Assembly: GCA_964392345.1 (NCBI GenBank)
Contig: CAYMPQ010000021.1
Location: forward strand, 1-22,310
Origin: JAUVXY01 sp964392345
GTDB lineage: Bacteria; Actinomycetota; Humimicrobiia; Humimicrobiales; Humimicrobiaceae
DNA length: 22,310 bases
Reading direction: 5' to 3'
This document shows positions 1 through 7,697 of the stretch, in pieces. The position numbers and the translations under genes were made by a program. The notes under the pieces were generated by a model that was not told the origin of the DNA, did no database searches, and saw nothing but the letters and a program-made list of their open reading frames with translations. Numbering within the stretch: position 1 is the first letter of the stretch; every line of letters starts with the position of its first letter.

Positions 1-1016
1 TTTTCTTTCTCAAAAGCTTCCTTTATTTTTAGATTTATTTCCTGTTGTATATCCATATAAACATTATAGTCATTTGTACCCACATAATATACAACTTCAT
101 AATTCAAGCTGAAATCTCCATATTCTTTAAAATGTGCTCTATCTGGCTCAGCTTTATCTATATCATTTATGATTTTTTTTACTGTATTAGGAATTTTCTT
201 TAGTTTTTTTACAGGTGTGTCATAAGTAACACCAAACGTAAACATAACTCTTCTTTTCTCCATTTTCTTATAGTTATTTATTCTTGTAGAAGTGAGTTCC
301 TTATTAGAAATTATTAACTCTTGGCCTTGTAAAGATTGGATTCTTGTAGATTTTATTCCTATTTTTTTTACTGCTCCTAAATCATTTCCAATTATTATAA
401 AATCTCCTAGTTTGAATGGTTTATCAAAATGTATAGAGAAATATGCAAAAAAATCCTCTAATATTCCTTGAATACCAAATCCAATAGCTATGCCTGCAAT
501 ACCAAATCCTGCTAATAAACTGTTTATATTATACCCTAAGTTAGAAAGTACTAATAAAAAGGCCGAGATCCATAGACCAGCAGTTATTATCTTTTTGATT
601 ACATCTTTTACTCCTTCACCTATTTTTTCTTCTTTTTTTTGGTCTACTTTTCTCATGGAATAATCTAACACTACTTGTAATATCCTCACACCATAGAAAA
701 CAAACACTATAATTATGATATTAAAAGAAATTTTGTTAATTATTTGAGGAAGATCTATATACTGTAAAGCTATATATATTGATAAAAAAATATAGAAGGG
801 CCAGCCTATTTTATCAATAACTCTGGTAATTAAAAGCTTATTAGCATCTATCTTTTTTGAGATTAGTTTTTTTATTCTTGCCACAATAATAAATTTAAAT
901 ATTCTTGATACAAGCAATACTCCCAGAAAAATTCCCAGAGCTATAAGACACTCCTTTGCTGTATTATTGAAAAAACTATATTTTAATAATTCTTTTATTT
1001 CTTCCATTGTACTCAT
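1..1016 (-). CDS. mscS: MscS-family mechanosensitive ion channel (3' end cut by window edge)
   Basis: Membrane channel that opens under membrane tension to release solutes on hypo-osmotic shock. Read on the minus strand, the 338 visible codons encode four hydrophobic segments in the first ~190 residues, then the MscS pore-helix signature (GFGIAGIAIGFGIQGILEDF) and a beta-rich domain beginning with KPFKLGDFI. The last visible residues (YMDIQQEINLKIKEAFEKE) match the end of the MscS cytoplasmic domain, so probably only a short C-terminal tail is missing. Two in-frame ATGs (1016 and 1007) lie close together. Neither has a clear Shine-Dalgarno; I took the longer. It is divergent from the trehalose genes, which fits a shared osmotic role (inference). 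The family call is firm; the exact paralogue class is not. Confidence 0.9.
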   Translation of the reverse strand, partial: MSTMEEIKELLKYSFFNNTAKECLIALGIFLGVLLVSRIFKFIIVARIKKLISKKIDANKLLITRVIDKIGWPFYIFLSIYIALQYIDLPQIINKISFNIIIIVFVFYGVRILQVVLDYSMRKVDQKKEEKIGEGVKDVIKKIITAGLWISAFLLVLSNLGYNINSLLAGFGIAGIAIGFGIQGILEDFFAYFSIHFDKPFKLGDFIIIGNDLGAVKKIGIKSTRIQSLQGQELIISNKELTSTRINNYKKMEKRRVMFTFGVTYDTPVKKLKKIPNTVKKIINDIDKAEPDRAHFKEYGDFSLNYEVVYYVGTNDYNVYMDIQQEINLKIKEAFEKE

Positions 1017-1048
1017 TTTTGATTCTAATAGAGTTTATTTTATGTTAC

Positions 1049-1076
1049 TGAAATTTCACTATAAGGAATAGCTATT
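1049..1076. repeat. Two 10-base palindromes in the mscS/otsA intergenic region
   Basis: TGAAATTTCA (1049-1058) and AATAGCTATT (1067-1076) are both perfect palindromes, 8 bases apart. They sit on the candidate mscS -10 region and spacer, where a repressor could bind. Short AT-rich palindromes also arise by chance, so the operator reading is tentative. Confidence 0.3.
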
Positions 1077-1086
1077 AAAAAATCAA
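1058..1086 (-). promoter_or_regulatory. Candidate sigma70-type promoter for mscS
   Basis: On the minus strand TTGATT (1086-1081) and TATAGT (1063-1058) are separated by 17 bases, giving 4/6 and 5/6 matches to the consensus and a leader of about 35-40 bases before the ATG at 1016. The spacer contains a perfect 10-base palindrome AATAGCTATT (1067-1076), and TGAAATTTCA (1049-1058) overlaps the expected start point. Assigned by eye only. Confidence 0.45.
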
Positions 1087-1133
1087 CCTAAAATCAGTAA
1101 TTTTATGTTATTAATAAAAAGATATAATTTGTA

Positions 1134-1162
1134 ATTTATGATATACTTACAGAGTTTATAAT
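1134..1162 (+). promoter_or_regulatory. Candidate promoter for otsAB
   Basis: A perfect TATAAT lies at 1157-1162, with only a weak -35 (ATTTAT or TTTATG, 16-17 bases upstream). The leader to the otsA ATG would be about 50 bases. The -10 is convincing, the -35 is not, and AT-rich DNA produces such matches often. Confidence 0.3.
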
Positions 1163-1216
1163 ATTAGAAATTAAATCCCAATAACAAAATCAGGATGTGT
1201 CAGTTAGTGATCTTAT

Positions 1217-2641
1217 ATGCCGTATGAAAAAGAAAAAATAATAGTAGTATCAAATAGAGTTCCTTATAATGTAATAAAAAGCAATGAAAATATCAAATAT
1301 AAAAAAAGTGTTGGAGGATTGGTTACTGCTCTTGACCCAATTATGTCTAAAAGAGGAGGACTTTGGATAGGATGGGGTGGACGGGCTGGCATAAACCGTT
1401 CTTCGGGCGTAAAAATAAATGTCGGGTATAAATCAAAAGATGAAGGGTATGGTCTAAAATTTGTAAATCTTACTAAAAATGAAATAGGGGGTTACTATCA
1501 TGGTTTTTCAAATAGAACTATTTGGCCTCTCCTTCACGGATTTATATTTCAAAGCCATTTTAATAATAAATACTGGGAATACTATTTATCTGTAAACAGG
1601 AAGTTTGCTTCTGAGGTATTGGAAGAAATTTCTGGAAATGAACTTGTATGGATTCAAGATTATCATCTTACCCTTCTCCCAAATTTATTAAGAGAAAAAA
1701 ATAAAGACTTAAAATTATTATTTTTTCTTCATATTCCATTTCCTAACTCTGAAATATTTAGAGTGCTCCCCCGGGATAAACAAATTTTAAAAGGCATGCT
1801 TGGTTGCAGTCTTATTGGTTTTCAGACTAAGACTGACGCTTATAATTTTCTAACTTGCTGCAAAGAAATATTGAATTTAAAGGTTAATTTTAAAAGAGGC
1901 GAAGTGATTGTTGGCGAAAGATCCGTAAGTGTAAAGAATTTCCCTATAAGCATAGACTTTAAGAAATTTAATAATCTTTCACAAAATAAAAATGCGGGTA
2001 AGTTTTTAAAAAGTGTTAAAAAAATAAATAGCAATATAAAATTAATTATTAGTGTAGAAAGACTTGACTATACCAAAGGAATAAAAGAAAAACTTCTATC
2101 CATTGAAAGATTTTTTGAAAAATATCCTGAATATAAAAGAAAAGTAATTTTTATTCAAATATGTGTTCCAAGCAGAACTAAAATAAGAGAATATATTGAT
2201 TTAAAAAAAGGAGTCGATGAACTTGTGGGAAGAATTAACGGAAGATTTGCTGAAGAAACCTGGTCTCCTGTAAAATATATCTATAGAGCTATACCTCAAA
2301 CCAAATTAATTTCTTTTTATAAAGCTTCCGATATTTGTCTGATAATTCCTTTAAGAGATGGAATGAACTTAGTTGCAAAGGAGTATGTAAGCTGCAAATC
2401 TGAAGGAAATGGCGTCCTTATCCTGAGTGAGTTTGCCGGGGCTGCAGAGGAAATGAAAAAAGATTCTATTATGGTAAATCCATATGATTCTGAAGAGGTA
2501 GCAGATAGTATTAATTTGGCCCTTAAGATGCCAGTTGAAGAAAGAAAGAAAAAAATATTTGCTTTAAGAAAAATAGTGAAAGATAAAGATATTTTTAATT
2601 GGGCTGATAATTTTTTGAATTATTTTATAAAAACTTTTTAA
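1217..2641 (+). CDS. otsA: Trehalose-6-phosphate synthase (OtsA, GT20)
   Basis: Cytosolic glycosyltransferase that joins a nucleotide-activated glucose (usually UDP-glucose) to glucose-6-phosphate to form trehalose-6-phosphate. The 474 residues equal the usual OtsA length. GT20 signatures run in order: VVSNRVP (10-16), GGLVTAL (33-39), WIGWGG (50-55), SNRTIWPLLH (98-107), WIQDYHL (145-151), HIPFPNSEIFR (172-182), ERLDYTKGIKEKL (281-293), PLRDGMNLVAKEY (378-390) and LSEFAGAA (403-410). The residues that in E. coli OtsA bind substrate appear present: D148, R282, K287, D381 and E389. The ATG at 1217 has no strong Shine-Dalgarno. It is followed after 49 bases by otsB, so the two are very likely co-transcribed. 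No active-site loss seen. Confidence 0.97.
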   Translation: MPYEKEKIIVVSNRVPYNVIKSNENIKYKKSVGGLVTALDPIMSKRGGLWIGWGGRAGINRSSGVKINVGYKSKDEGYGLKFVNLTKNEIGGYYHGFSNRTIWPLLHGFIFQSHFNNKYWEYYLSVNRKFASEVLEEISGNELVWIQDYHLTLLPNLLREKNKDLKLLFFLHIPFPNSEIFRVLPRDKQILKGMLGCSLIGFQTKTDAYNFLTCCKEILNLKVNFKRGEVIVGERSVSVKNFPISIDFKKFNNLSQNKNAGKFLKSVKKINSNIKLIISVERLDYTKGIKEKLLSIERFFEKYPEYKRKVIFIQICVPSRTKIREYIDLKKGVDELVGRINGRFAEETWSPVKYIYRAIPQTKLISFYKASDICLIIPLRDGMNLVAKEYVSCKSEGNGVLILSEFAGAAEEMKKDSIMVNPYDSEEVADSINLALKMPVEERKKKIFALRKIVKDKDIFNWADNFLNYFIKTF

Positions 2642-2690
2642 AATCCTGGAGATTGATATTAAATATTTAAAAAAATACTTAAAAGAAGTT

Positions 2691-3443
2691 TTGGATAATA
2701 TTAATAGGTTTGAGCATATATTTCTATTTTTGGATTATGATGGAACTTTAGTAGGGATAAAAAAGAATCCAAAAGATGCTATTATCTCAAGCCAGCATAA
2801 AAATTTATTATCAAGGTTGAGCGATAAACCAGAAACTATAGTCACTATAGTCACTGGGCGCACACTTGGAGATTTGCTTAAGTTTTTCAAAGACATTGAT
2901 ATAAATAGAATAAATTGGATAGGTATTCATGGAGCTGAAATAAAATTAAAATATGAAAGCACATTTTTGATACAGATAGCAGAGAAGAATTTGTCAGTTA
3001 TCAGAGAAATAAAAAACAAAGTAAATAAAATTATTAAAGATGTGCCTTGTTTTAAAATAGAGGATAAAAAAATTACTTTTGCTATACATTTTAGAAACTG
3101 TCTTAAAAAAGACTTAATATATTTGAAAGAAATTTTAAAAATATTAGAGAAATATAAAAAGAAACACCCAATAAATTATCTAAAAATGAAGAAAGTAATT
3201 GAAGTCAAGCATAGAGATATAAGCAAAGGAAATGCAATGATTGAAGTCAAAAAGAAATACAGAGAATTAAAACCTAGTATAACAATTTGTATTGGGGATG
3301 ACTTAACAGATGAATCTTTATTTGAAACAAATGTAGATGGTGTAAATATAAAAGTGGGGGAAAATTACCCATTACAAACAAAAGCAGAATACTTTTTAAA
3401 GGATACAAAAGAAGTGTATGAGTTTTTAGAAGAACTTTATTAA
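2691..3443 (+). CDS. otsB: Trehalose-6-phosphate phosphatase (OtsB, HAD family)
   Basis: Removes phosphate from trehalose-6-phosphate to give trehalose, the second step after OtsA. The 250-residue product has the HAD motifs: DYDGT with nucleophile D15 and acid/base D17, TGR at 55-57 (motif II), K179 in ISKG (motif III) and GDDLTDE at 202-208 (motif IV). The insert between motifs II and III is the cap of the T6P phosphatase subfamily. The start used is TTG at 2691, preceded by a weak AGAAG. No ATG lies between it and the in-frame stop at 2628, and the distance from start to motif I fits the family. The gene follows otsA by 49 bases on the same strand. Confidence 0.94.
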   Translation: MDNINRFEHIFLFLDYDGTLVGIKKNPKDAIISSQHKNLLSRLSDKPETIVTIVTGRTLGDLLKFFKDIDINRINWIGIHGAEIKLKYESTFLIQIAEKNLSVIREIKNKVNKIIKDVPCFKIEDKKITFAIHFRNCLKKDLIYLKEILKILEKYKKKHPINYLKMKKVIEVKHRDISKGNAMIEVKKKYRELKPSITICIGDDLTDESLFETNVDGVNIKVGENYPLQTKAEYFLKDTKEVYEFLEELY

Positions 3444-3528
3444 ATAATATTAATAAATTGGAATTGCATATTGAATGTAGACAGCTTGTAGGATTCTAAT
3501 ATAATTGCCTAAAAAATGATATTGTTAA

Positions 3529-4866
3529 TTATAATATTTCTTCTTCAATGAAATGAGTATGGATTTTTCCTAATTTGAAATTATCTTTAGACAGGATTTT
3601 TTTGTGAAATGGAATAGTGGTTTTAATGCCATCGATTTTAAATTCATCAAGTGCTCTAACTGATCTTGAGATTGCTTCCTCTCTGGTATTTGCCCAGACT
3701 ATAAGCTTGGCAATAAGGGAATCGTAAAAAGGAGAAATTTCTGAGTTTGAGTGGATATATGTATCAATTCTTACACCGGGCCCTCCGGGCAGAAAACAAT
3801 CTGTAATTTTCCCGGGGCACGGGGCAAATTTATTTTCGGAATCTTCTGCATTTATTCTAAATTCAATAGCATGGCCAGAAATTTTATTATTATCTGGCAA
3901 AGTATTTTTTATTCCTGATGCTATTTTTATCTGTTCTTTTACCAGATCAATTCCTGTTACCATTTCAGTAATTGGATGCTCTACCTGTATACGGGTATTA
4001 ATCTCTATAAAATAAAAATTTTCATTTTCGTCTACTAAAAATTCAATAGTCCCTAAATTTTTATAATTAATAATTTTGGCTGCTCTAATGGCGCATTCCT
4101 TCATTATTTTTTTGGTTCTTGAAGATAAATTTACTGCGGGCGCTTCCTCTATTAGTTTCTGATGTCTTCTTTGAATGGAACATTCTCTTTCTCCTACACA
4201 TGTAATATTCCCAAAGTTATCTGCTACTATTTGAAATTCTATATGCCTCGGTTTTGAAATGTACTTTTCTATATATACTTCGCCGACACCAAAGGAGGAC
4301 TTGGATTCTGATACGGCCAAAGGAAAGAAAGATAACATATCCTTTTTATCTTTGCATATTCTCATTCCCCTCCCGCCTCCTCCAAAAGAAGCTTTTATGA
4401 TAACAGGATAACCAAGTCTTTTGCAAAATTTTAATGCATCGTGTACATTTTTAACATTTCCGCTGGAGCCGGGAATAACAGGTATCCTGTTATTCCTCAT
4501 TACTTCTATAGCCCTGGATTTATTTCCTGCAAGAGATATAACTTTGGAAGGTGGGCCTATAAAAACTAAGTCATTGCTGGCGCAGCTTTCTTCAAATTCT
4601 GGATTTTCTGCTAAAAATCCATATCCGGGGTGAACAGCGTCACAGTTAGTTACTGCTGCAGCACTTATTATATTATTAATATTAAGATAGCTTTTTGCCG
4701 GTTGCGGAGGTCCTATACAGATACTTTGGTCAGAAAGTTTTGTATGAATGCAGTCTTTGTCTGCCGTGGAGTATACTGAAACACATTCAACTCCAAGTTC
4801 TCTGCAGGCTCTGATGATTCTTACTGCAACTTCTCCTCTGTTTGCTATGAGTATTCTTTTGAACAT
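3529..4866 (-). CDS. accC: Acetyl-CoA carboxylase, biotin carboxylase subunit (AccC)
   Basis: ATP-dependent carboxylation of the biotin on the carrier protein using bicarbonate, the first half-reaction of acetyl-CoA carboxylase. The 445 residues match free-standing AccC (E. coli about 449). The N-terminal domain opens with ILIANRGEVAVRI. ATP-grasp features are K116, K158 and the glycine loop GGGGRGM (162-168). The catalytic block EINTRIQVEHPITE (288-301) keeps R292, Q294, V295 and E296. The start lies 2 bases after the stop of the upstream biotin-carrier fusion gene, with no separate Shine-Dalgarno, which suggests translational coupling. By sequence alone it could serve any type of biotin carboxylase complex. 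The linked AccB-type carrier and the accDA genes in the same window favour acetyl-CoA carboxylase. Confidence 0.95.
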   Translation of the reverse strand: MFKRILIANRGEVAVRIIRACRELGVECVSVYSTADKDCIHTKLSDQSICIGPPQPAKSYLNINNIISAAAVTNCDAVHPGYGFLAENPEFEESCASNDLVFIGPPSKVISLAGNKSRAIEVMRNNRIPVIPGSSGNVKNVHDALKFCKRLGYPVIIKASFGGGGRGMRICKDKKDMLSFFPLAVSESKSSFGVGEVYIEKYISKPRHIEFQIVADNFGNITCVGERECSIQRRHQKLIEEAPAVNLSSRTKKIMKECAIRAAKIINYKNLGTIEFLVDENENFYFIEINTRIQVEHPITEMVTGIDLVKEQIKIASGIKNTLPDNNKISGHAIEFRINAEDSENKFAPCPGKITDCFLPGGPGVRIDTYIHSNSEISPFYDSLIAKLIVWANTREEAISRSVRALDEFKIDGIKTTIPFHKKILSKDNFKLGKIHTHFIEEEIL

Positions 4867-4868
4867 AA

Positions 4869-6713
4869 TTATAATTTTAAAAGCATTATGGTTTGATTAA
4901 ATTCAACGGCTTCTTCATTTTTAACTACTATTTCTTTTATTTCTCCATCATATTCAGAAGTGACTTTGTTCATAAGTTTCATGGCCTCAATTATACAAAT
5001 TGTATCTCCCTTGTTTACTTTTTCGCCGACATTTACAAATGGTGGGCTATCCGGAGCAGGCGCACTGTAAAATGTCCCTACAATTGGAGATTTTATCTCA
5101 ACTATGCCCTTATCATAAGTTTCTTCGTCTGGTAATTTTATGGATTTGGATTGTTCATATTTTTCTGGTTTATACCTGGATTTATTTATGGATATTTTTA
5201 TACCGTCCAGCTCCAATTTTATTTCGTCTATATTGCTGCTTTCAACTAGATTTGATATTTCTTTTATTTTTTTAATATCCAGATCCTGCAACTTATAATT
5301 TGAACTGCCTGTTTCAACCTTTTGAGTTATTCCGCTTGTGTCTGTACTTACCAGGGAAGCGCCAGAAGCTTCATCTTTTTTACCCTTTTTTTGTTCGAGA
5401 AATTTTCTTGTTTTTTCAGGAAATAAGCAGTAGCTCAAGATATCTTCTTCCCTGCTGGACAAACCTGCCAGTTCATTTTTGCATTGCTCATAAATATCTT
5501 CAGTTTCAAAACTTGCCCCATTTTCCTTATATCCGATGCTGTCTGACAGTTTATCGATAAGCTCACGGTCTGGTTTTTGCGGCAGTTTGCCATAATATCC
5601 CTGCAGAAGCTTTTTCATCTCGTCGCTTACAATTTCCCATCTGTAATCAGAGATTATTGTGTTAAGTATTGCCTGGCTTGCTATTATCTGTCCTACTGGA
5701 GTGGCGAGAGAAGGGCTTCCAACCTCGTTTTTAATTTTAAAAATTTCTTCTATTATTAAATCTAACTTATCTGCCTCTCCTATTTCGTGAAGCTGCCTGT
5801 TGAGGCTTGACAGTAACCATTTTGGGAGAAGATTTTTATTAGTGCTGCTAAGTATAAAGTTTAGCGAAAATAAATCTTTTTTTAGGTGTGGATAAATATG
5901 TTTTTTTGTATTCTCATATAGCTGCAAAACTTTTAGATAATCCAAGCTATGTGAAATATTTGTATTTTTTAAGCCTAAAAAAAATGGAAAGTAAGAAGGA
6001 GTAAAGTCGGTATATGAAGAGGGCATAAAGCTAAGATCTATTCCATCACACCCGCTAGTGCAAGCCTGATAATAATTTAGCACTTGAAGCCCCCTCAGGT
6101 TATATGCGCTTAAAAACAAAGGAATATTTATTTTTTGTTTTAGTATTTTAAAAAGTTCTGCAGTTTTTTTAGGAAGAAGCGTTGATTCTATATCCTTGAT
6201 GCAGATACTGCTGCAGCCAAATTGTGCTAACTTGTTTGCTTCCTCTATATAAAAGTCTGTGTTTTTTGAGTTGTCATAGATTATTGTTCCCTGACATTTT
6301 CCACCATTTTCCACAACTTTTAATATTGCAAAATTAAGATTGTCCAGATTATTTAACGGATCATACATCCTGAATATATCAACACCATTCTTGGTGCACT
6401 GCTTTATAAATTTTTCTATGATATTTTTAGAATAAATTTCAAAATTTACAAGACTCTTTGCATTCATCAATGCCTGAAGTGGTGTGGATGGGATTTTACT
6501 TTTGATATGACAAAGCATGTCCCATGGAGACGTGCGCAGATTGCTTTCAAGTATCTTTTCAAAACTTGCTCCTCCCCAGACTTCCATGCTGTCAAAATTT
6601 AGATTGTCATAATAACGCAGCAAAGGATCAAGCGAAGTCGTGTCTATATGGTAAGGATCTATATTTTGAAATGCATCTCTTATGGTAGTATCATTTATTT
6701 TAATTTTTTTCAT
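4869..6713 (-). CDS. accB: Fusion: degenerate pyruvate/oxaloacetate-type carboxyltransferase domain + AccB biotin carboxyl carrier
   Basis: The C-terminal part is a biotin carrier. Residues ~477-510 (DLDIKKIKEISNLVE...) resemble the AccB N-terminal helix. Residues ~536-614 form the biotinyl domain with the AccB thumb loop (APAPDSPPF, 551-559) and the biotinylation site EAMKL, lysine K579. Residues 1-~440 resemble the carboxyltransferase domain of PycB/OadA: NDTTIRDAFQ (7-16), SPWDML (62-67), CIKDIE (171-176), ATPVGQIIASQAILN (337-351) and GYYGKLP (372-378). Key positions differ. The usual HLHTHDTSG reads FLSAYNLRG (200-208), so both metal-binding histidines are gone. The pyruvate-binding arginine in the LLRG motif is N84. 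R12, D13, Q16, K173 and T338 persist. I infer a non-catalytic N-terminal domain and a working carrier. A Shine-Dalgarno (AGGAT) precedes the ATG, 5 bases after the bioY stop. Similar tools may label it pyruvate carboxylase subunit B. Confidence 0.88.
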   Translation of the reverse strand: MKKIKINDTTIRDAFQNIDPYHIDTTSLDPLLRYYDNLNFDSMEVWGGASFEKILESNLRTSPWDMLCHIKSKIPSTPLQALMNAKSLVNFEIYSKNIIEKFIKQCTKNGVDIFRMYDPLNNLDNLNFAILKVVENGGKCQGTIIYDNSKNTDFYIEEANKLAQFGCSSICIKDIESTLLPKKTAELFKILKQKINIPLFLSAYNLRGLQVLNYYQACTSGCDGIDLSFMPSSYTDFTPSYFPFFLGLKNTNISHSLDYLKVLQLYENTKKHIYPHLKKDLFSLNFILSSTNKNLLPKWLLSSLNRQLHEIGEADKLDLIIEEIFKIKNEVGSPSLATPVGQIIASQAILNTIISDYRWEIVSDEMKKLLQGYYGKLPQKPDRELIDKLSDSIGYKENGASFETEDIYEQCKNELAGLSSREEDILSYCLFPEKTRKFLEQKKGKKDEASGASLVSTDTSGITQKVETGSSNYKLQDLDIKKIKEISNLVESSNIDEIKLELDGIKISINKSRYKPEKYEQSKSIKLPDEETYDKGIVEIKSPIVGTFYSAPAPDSPPFVNVGEKVNKGDTICIIEAMKLMNKVTSEYDGEIKEIVVKNEEAVEFNQTIMLLKL

Positions 6714-6718
6714 ATCCT

Positions 6719-7369
6719 CTACTTATTTTTTGCTCTCCTGATTTTTATAACTTTTAAAATATTTAGTACAATTAAAACTTTTAGAAGATCTGCTATTATA
6801 AAAGGCTGTATTCCTAATTTCCAGGTTTTAGCCAGCAGGCTAATTAAATTTTGAGTTCCGCTGAAATTATATAAGTATCCAAGAAGGTGGATATATCCAA
6901 AAAAATAAATAACCATAAGGCCTGCAAGGCATGAGGCAAAGCAAACAGCAGTGTAACTTGTTGTACCTCTGCGATGCTTGTAAGAATAATTTTCATATAT
7001 ATATCCGGCTGCAAAAGAAGCAAATATAAAGCCAATTATATAGCCTCCTGTGGGGCCTGCAAGCGCTAAGGTTCCGCTTTTGAAGCCTGCAAAAACAGGC
7101 ATTCCGGACACACCCATCAGTACATACAAAAGCTGGCTGGCTGGTGCCCATCTGCTGCCCAAAAGTATAGAGGACAATAGCACTGTCATGACCTGCAGTG
7201 TTATGGGAACAGGTGTAAACGAGAGATATGTAAATGCATTTGCAGAAATTGACATAAGTATTGCAAACGCAAATGAAAATGTTAGTTTAATAACGAACTT
7301 TTCAGCAGAAGCCTTGATTCTAACTCCGGAAGCTCCTGCATCTGCTATACCATTTTTTATATTTACCAT
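6719..7369 (-). CDS. bioY: Biotin transporter BioY (ECF S-component)
   Basis: Integral membrane protein that binds and imports biotin, alone or with an energy-coupling factor module (EcfA/EcfT, not seen here). The 216 residues are strongly hydrophobic with about six membrane segments. They carry BioY-type motifs: PVPITLQVMTVLL (53-65), SQLLYVLMGVSGMPVFAG (78-95) and GPTGGYIIGF (105-114). The roughly 25-residue N-terminal stretch before the first membrane helix is slightly long. The start is supported by a strong Shine-Dalgarno (GGAGGAGAT just before the ATG). It is the first gene of a bioY, carrier fusion, accC operon on the minus strand, linking uptake of the cofactor to the proteins that use it. 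No biotin biosynthesis genes are in the window. Confidence 0.93.
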   Translation of the reverse strand: MVNIKNGIADAGASGVRIKASAEKFVIKLTFSFAFAILMSISANAFTYLSFTPVPITLQVMTVLLSSILLGSRWAPASQLLYVLMGVSGMPVFAGFKSGTLALAGPTGGYIIGFIFASFAAGYIYENYSYKHRRGTTSYTAVCFASCLAGLMVIYFFGYIHLLGYLYNFSGTQNLISLLAKTWKLGIQPFIIADLLKVLIVLNILKVIKIRRAKNK

Positions 7370-7503
7370 GCCATCTCCTCCAACTAAATTCTATTTTTTT
7401 AAAATTTTATCCTCCAGTGTTTATTTAGCTATTTTTTAAAACAATATTAACAACAGAGGTTTTCTTTAGAGTTCTTAAGAAAAGACGCATTAGTACCCAT
7501 AAA

Positions 7504-7608
7504 GTTTCATAACCAAAACAATAATTCTTCTAATATGTTTGCAAGTGCCCGGCATCATTTGTATGATTTATGTAAGAAACTAAATTTGGGAAAATGATTT
7601 TATGAAAC
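7504..7608. repeat. Inverted repeat GTTTCATAA ... TTATGAAAC flanking the acd promoter
   Basis: GTTTCATAA (7504-7512) and its exact reverse complement TTATGAAAC (7600-7608) are 87 bases apart and lie on either side of the candidate promoter at 7539-7567. The left copy is part of ATAAAGTTTCA, which recurs exactly upstream of fabZ (13561-13571). Paired sites at this distance could allow looping by a dimeric regulator (inference). Confidence 0.4.
7539..7567 (+). promoter_or_regulatory. Candidate promoter for the acd-etfBA operon
   Basis: TTGCAA (7539-7544) and TATGAT (7562-7567) are separated by exactly 17 bases, matching the sigma70 consensus 4/6 and 5/6. Transcription would start near 7574, giving a leader of about 120 bases that begins with the inverted repeat at 7575-7619. 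Confidence 0.45.
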
Positions 7609-7619
7609 CATTAGTTTCT
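7575..7619. repeat. Inverted repeat AGAAACTAA ... TTAGTTTCT just after the acd promoter
   Basis: Nine-base perfect arms at 7575-7583 and 7611-7619 with a 27-base loop, starting right where transcription is predicted to begin. This could be a pair of operator half-sites or a leader RNA stem. The long loop favours protein-binding sites over a stable hairpin. Confidence 0.4.
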
Positions 7620-7697
7620 ACAGCCGTCTTTTTATAAAACAAAAGTAATGTATGTAGTTTAAGAAATAATCTTTTATAAAATTTATCTGGAGGACTT

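Larger units (their letters stand above)
7370..7697. promoter_or_regulatory. Divergent intergenic region between bioY and the acyl-CoA dehydrogenase operon
   Basis: A 328-base gene-free stretch. It holds a good plus-strand promoter (7539-7567), nested inverted repeats around GTTTC/GAAAC (7504-7619), a perfect palindrome TTCTTAAGAA (7472-7481) and strong Shine-Dalgarno sequences at both ends. I found no convincing promoter for bioY and no riboswitch-like fold that I can name. Confidence 0.6.

Noticed and set aside
3499..3530. TATAATT ... AATTATA inverted repeat between otsB and accC as a bidirectional terminator
   Set aside because: All A-T pairs with a long loop and no proper T-run; too weak to support.
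4893..5759. Several plus-strand open frames inside the carrier fusion gene
   Set aside because: They lie antisense to a protein with clear domain motifs and have biased, low-complexity composition; shadows of the real gene.
4869..6713. Annotation as an active pyruvate carboxylase subunit B or oxaloacetate decarboxylase alpha
   Set aside because: The metal-binding histidines and the pyruvate-binding arginine are replaced, and the biotinyl part is AccB-like.
7447..7462. Possible BirA-type operator (TTGTTAAT half-site on the minus strand) upstream of bioY
   Set aside because: Only one half resembles the biotin operator. No matching second half lies at the expected spacing, and the local biotin ligase has no DNA-binding domain.
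7489..7497. ATTAGTACC, resembling half of the Bacillus FapR operator
   Set aside because: The second half of the palindrome is absent, and no equivalent occurs upstream of fabZ.
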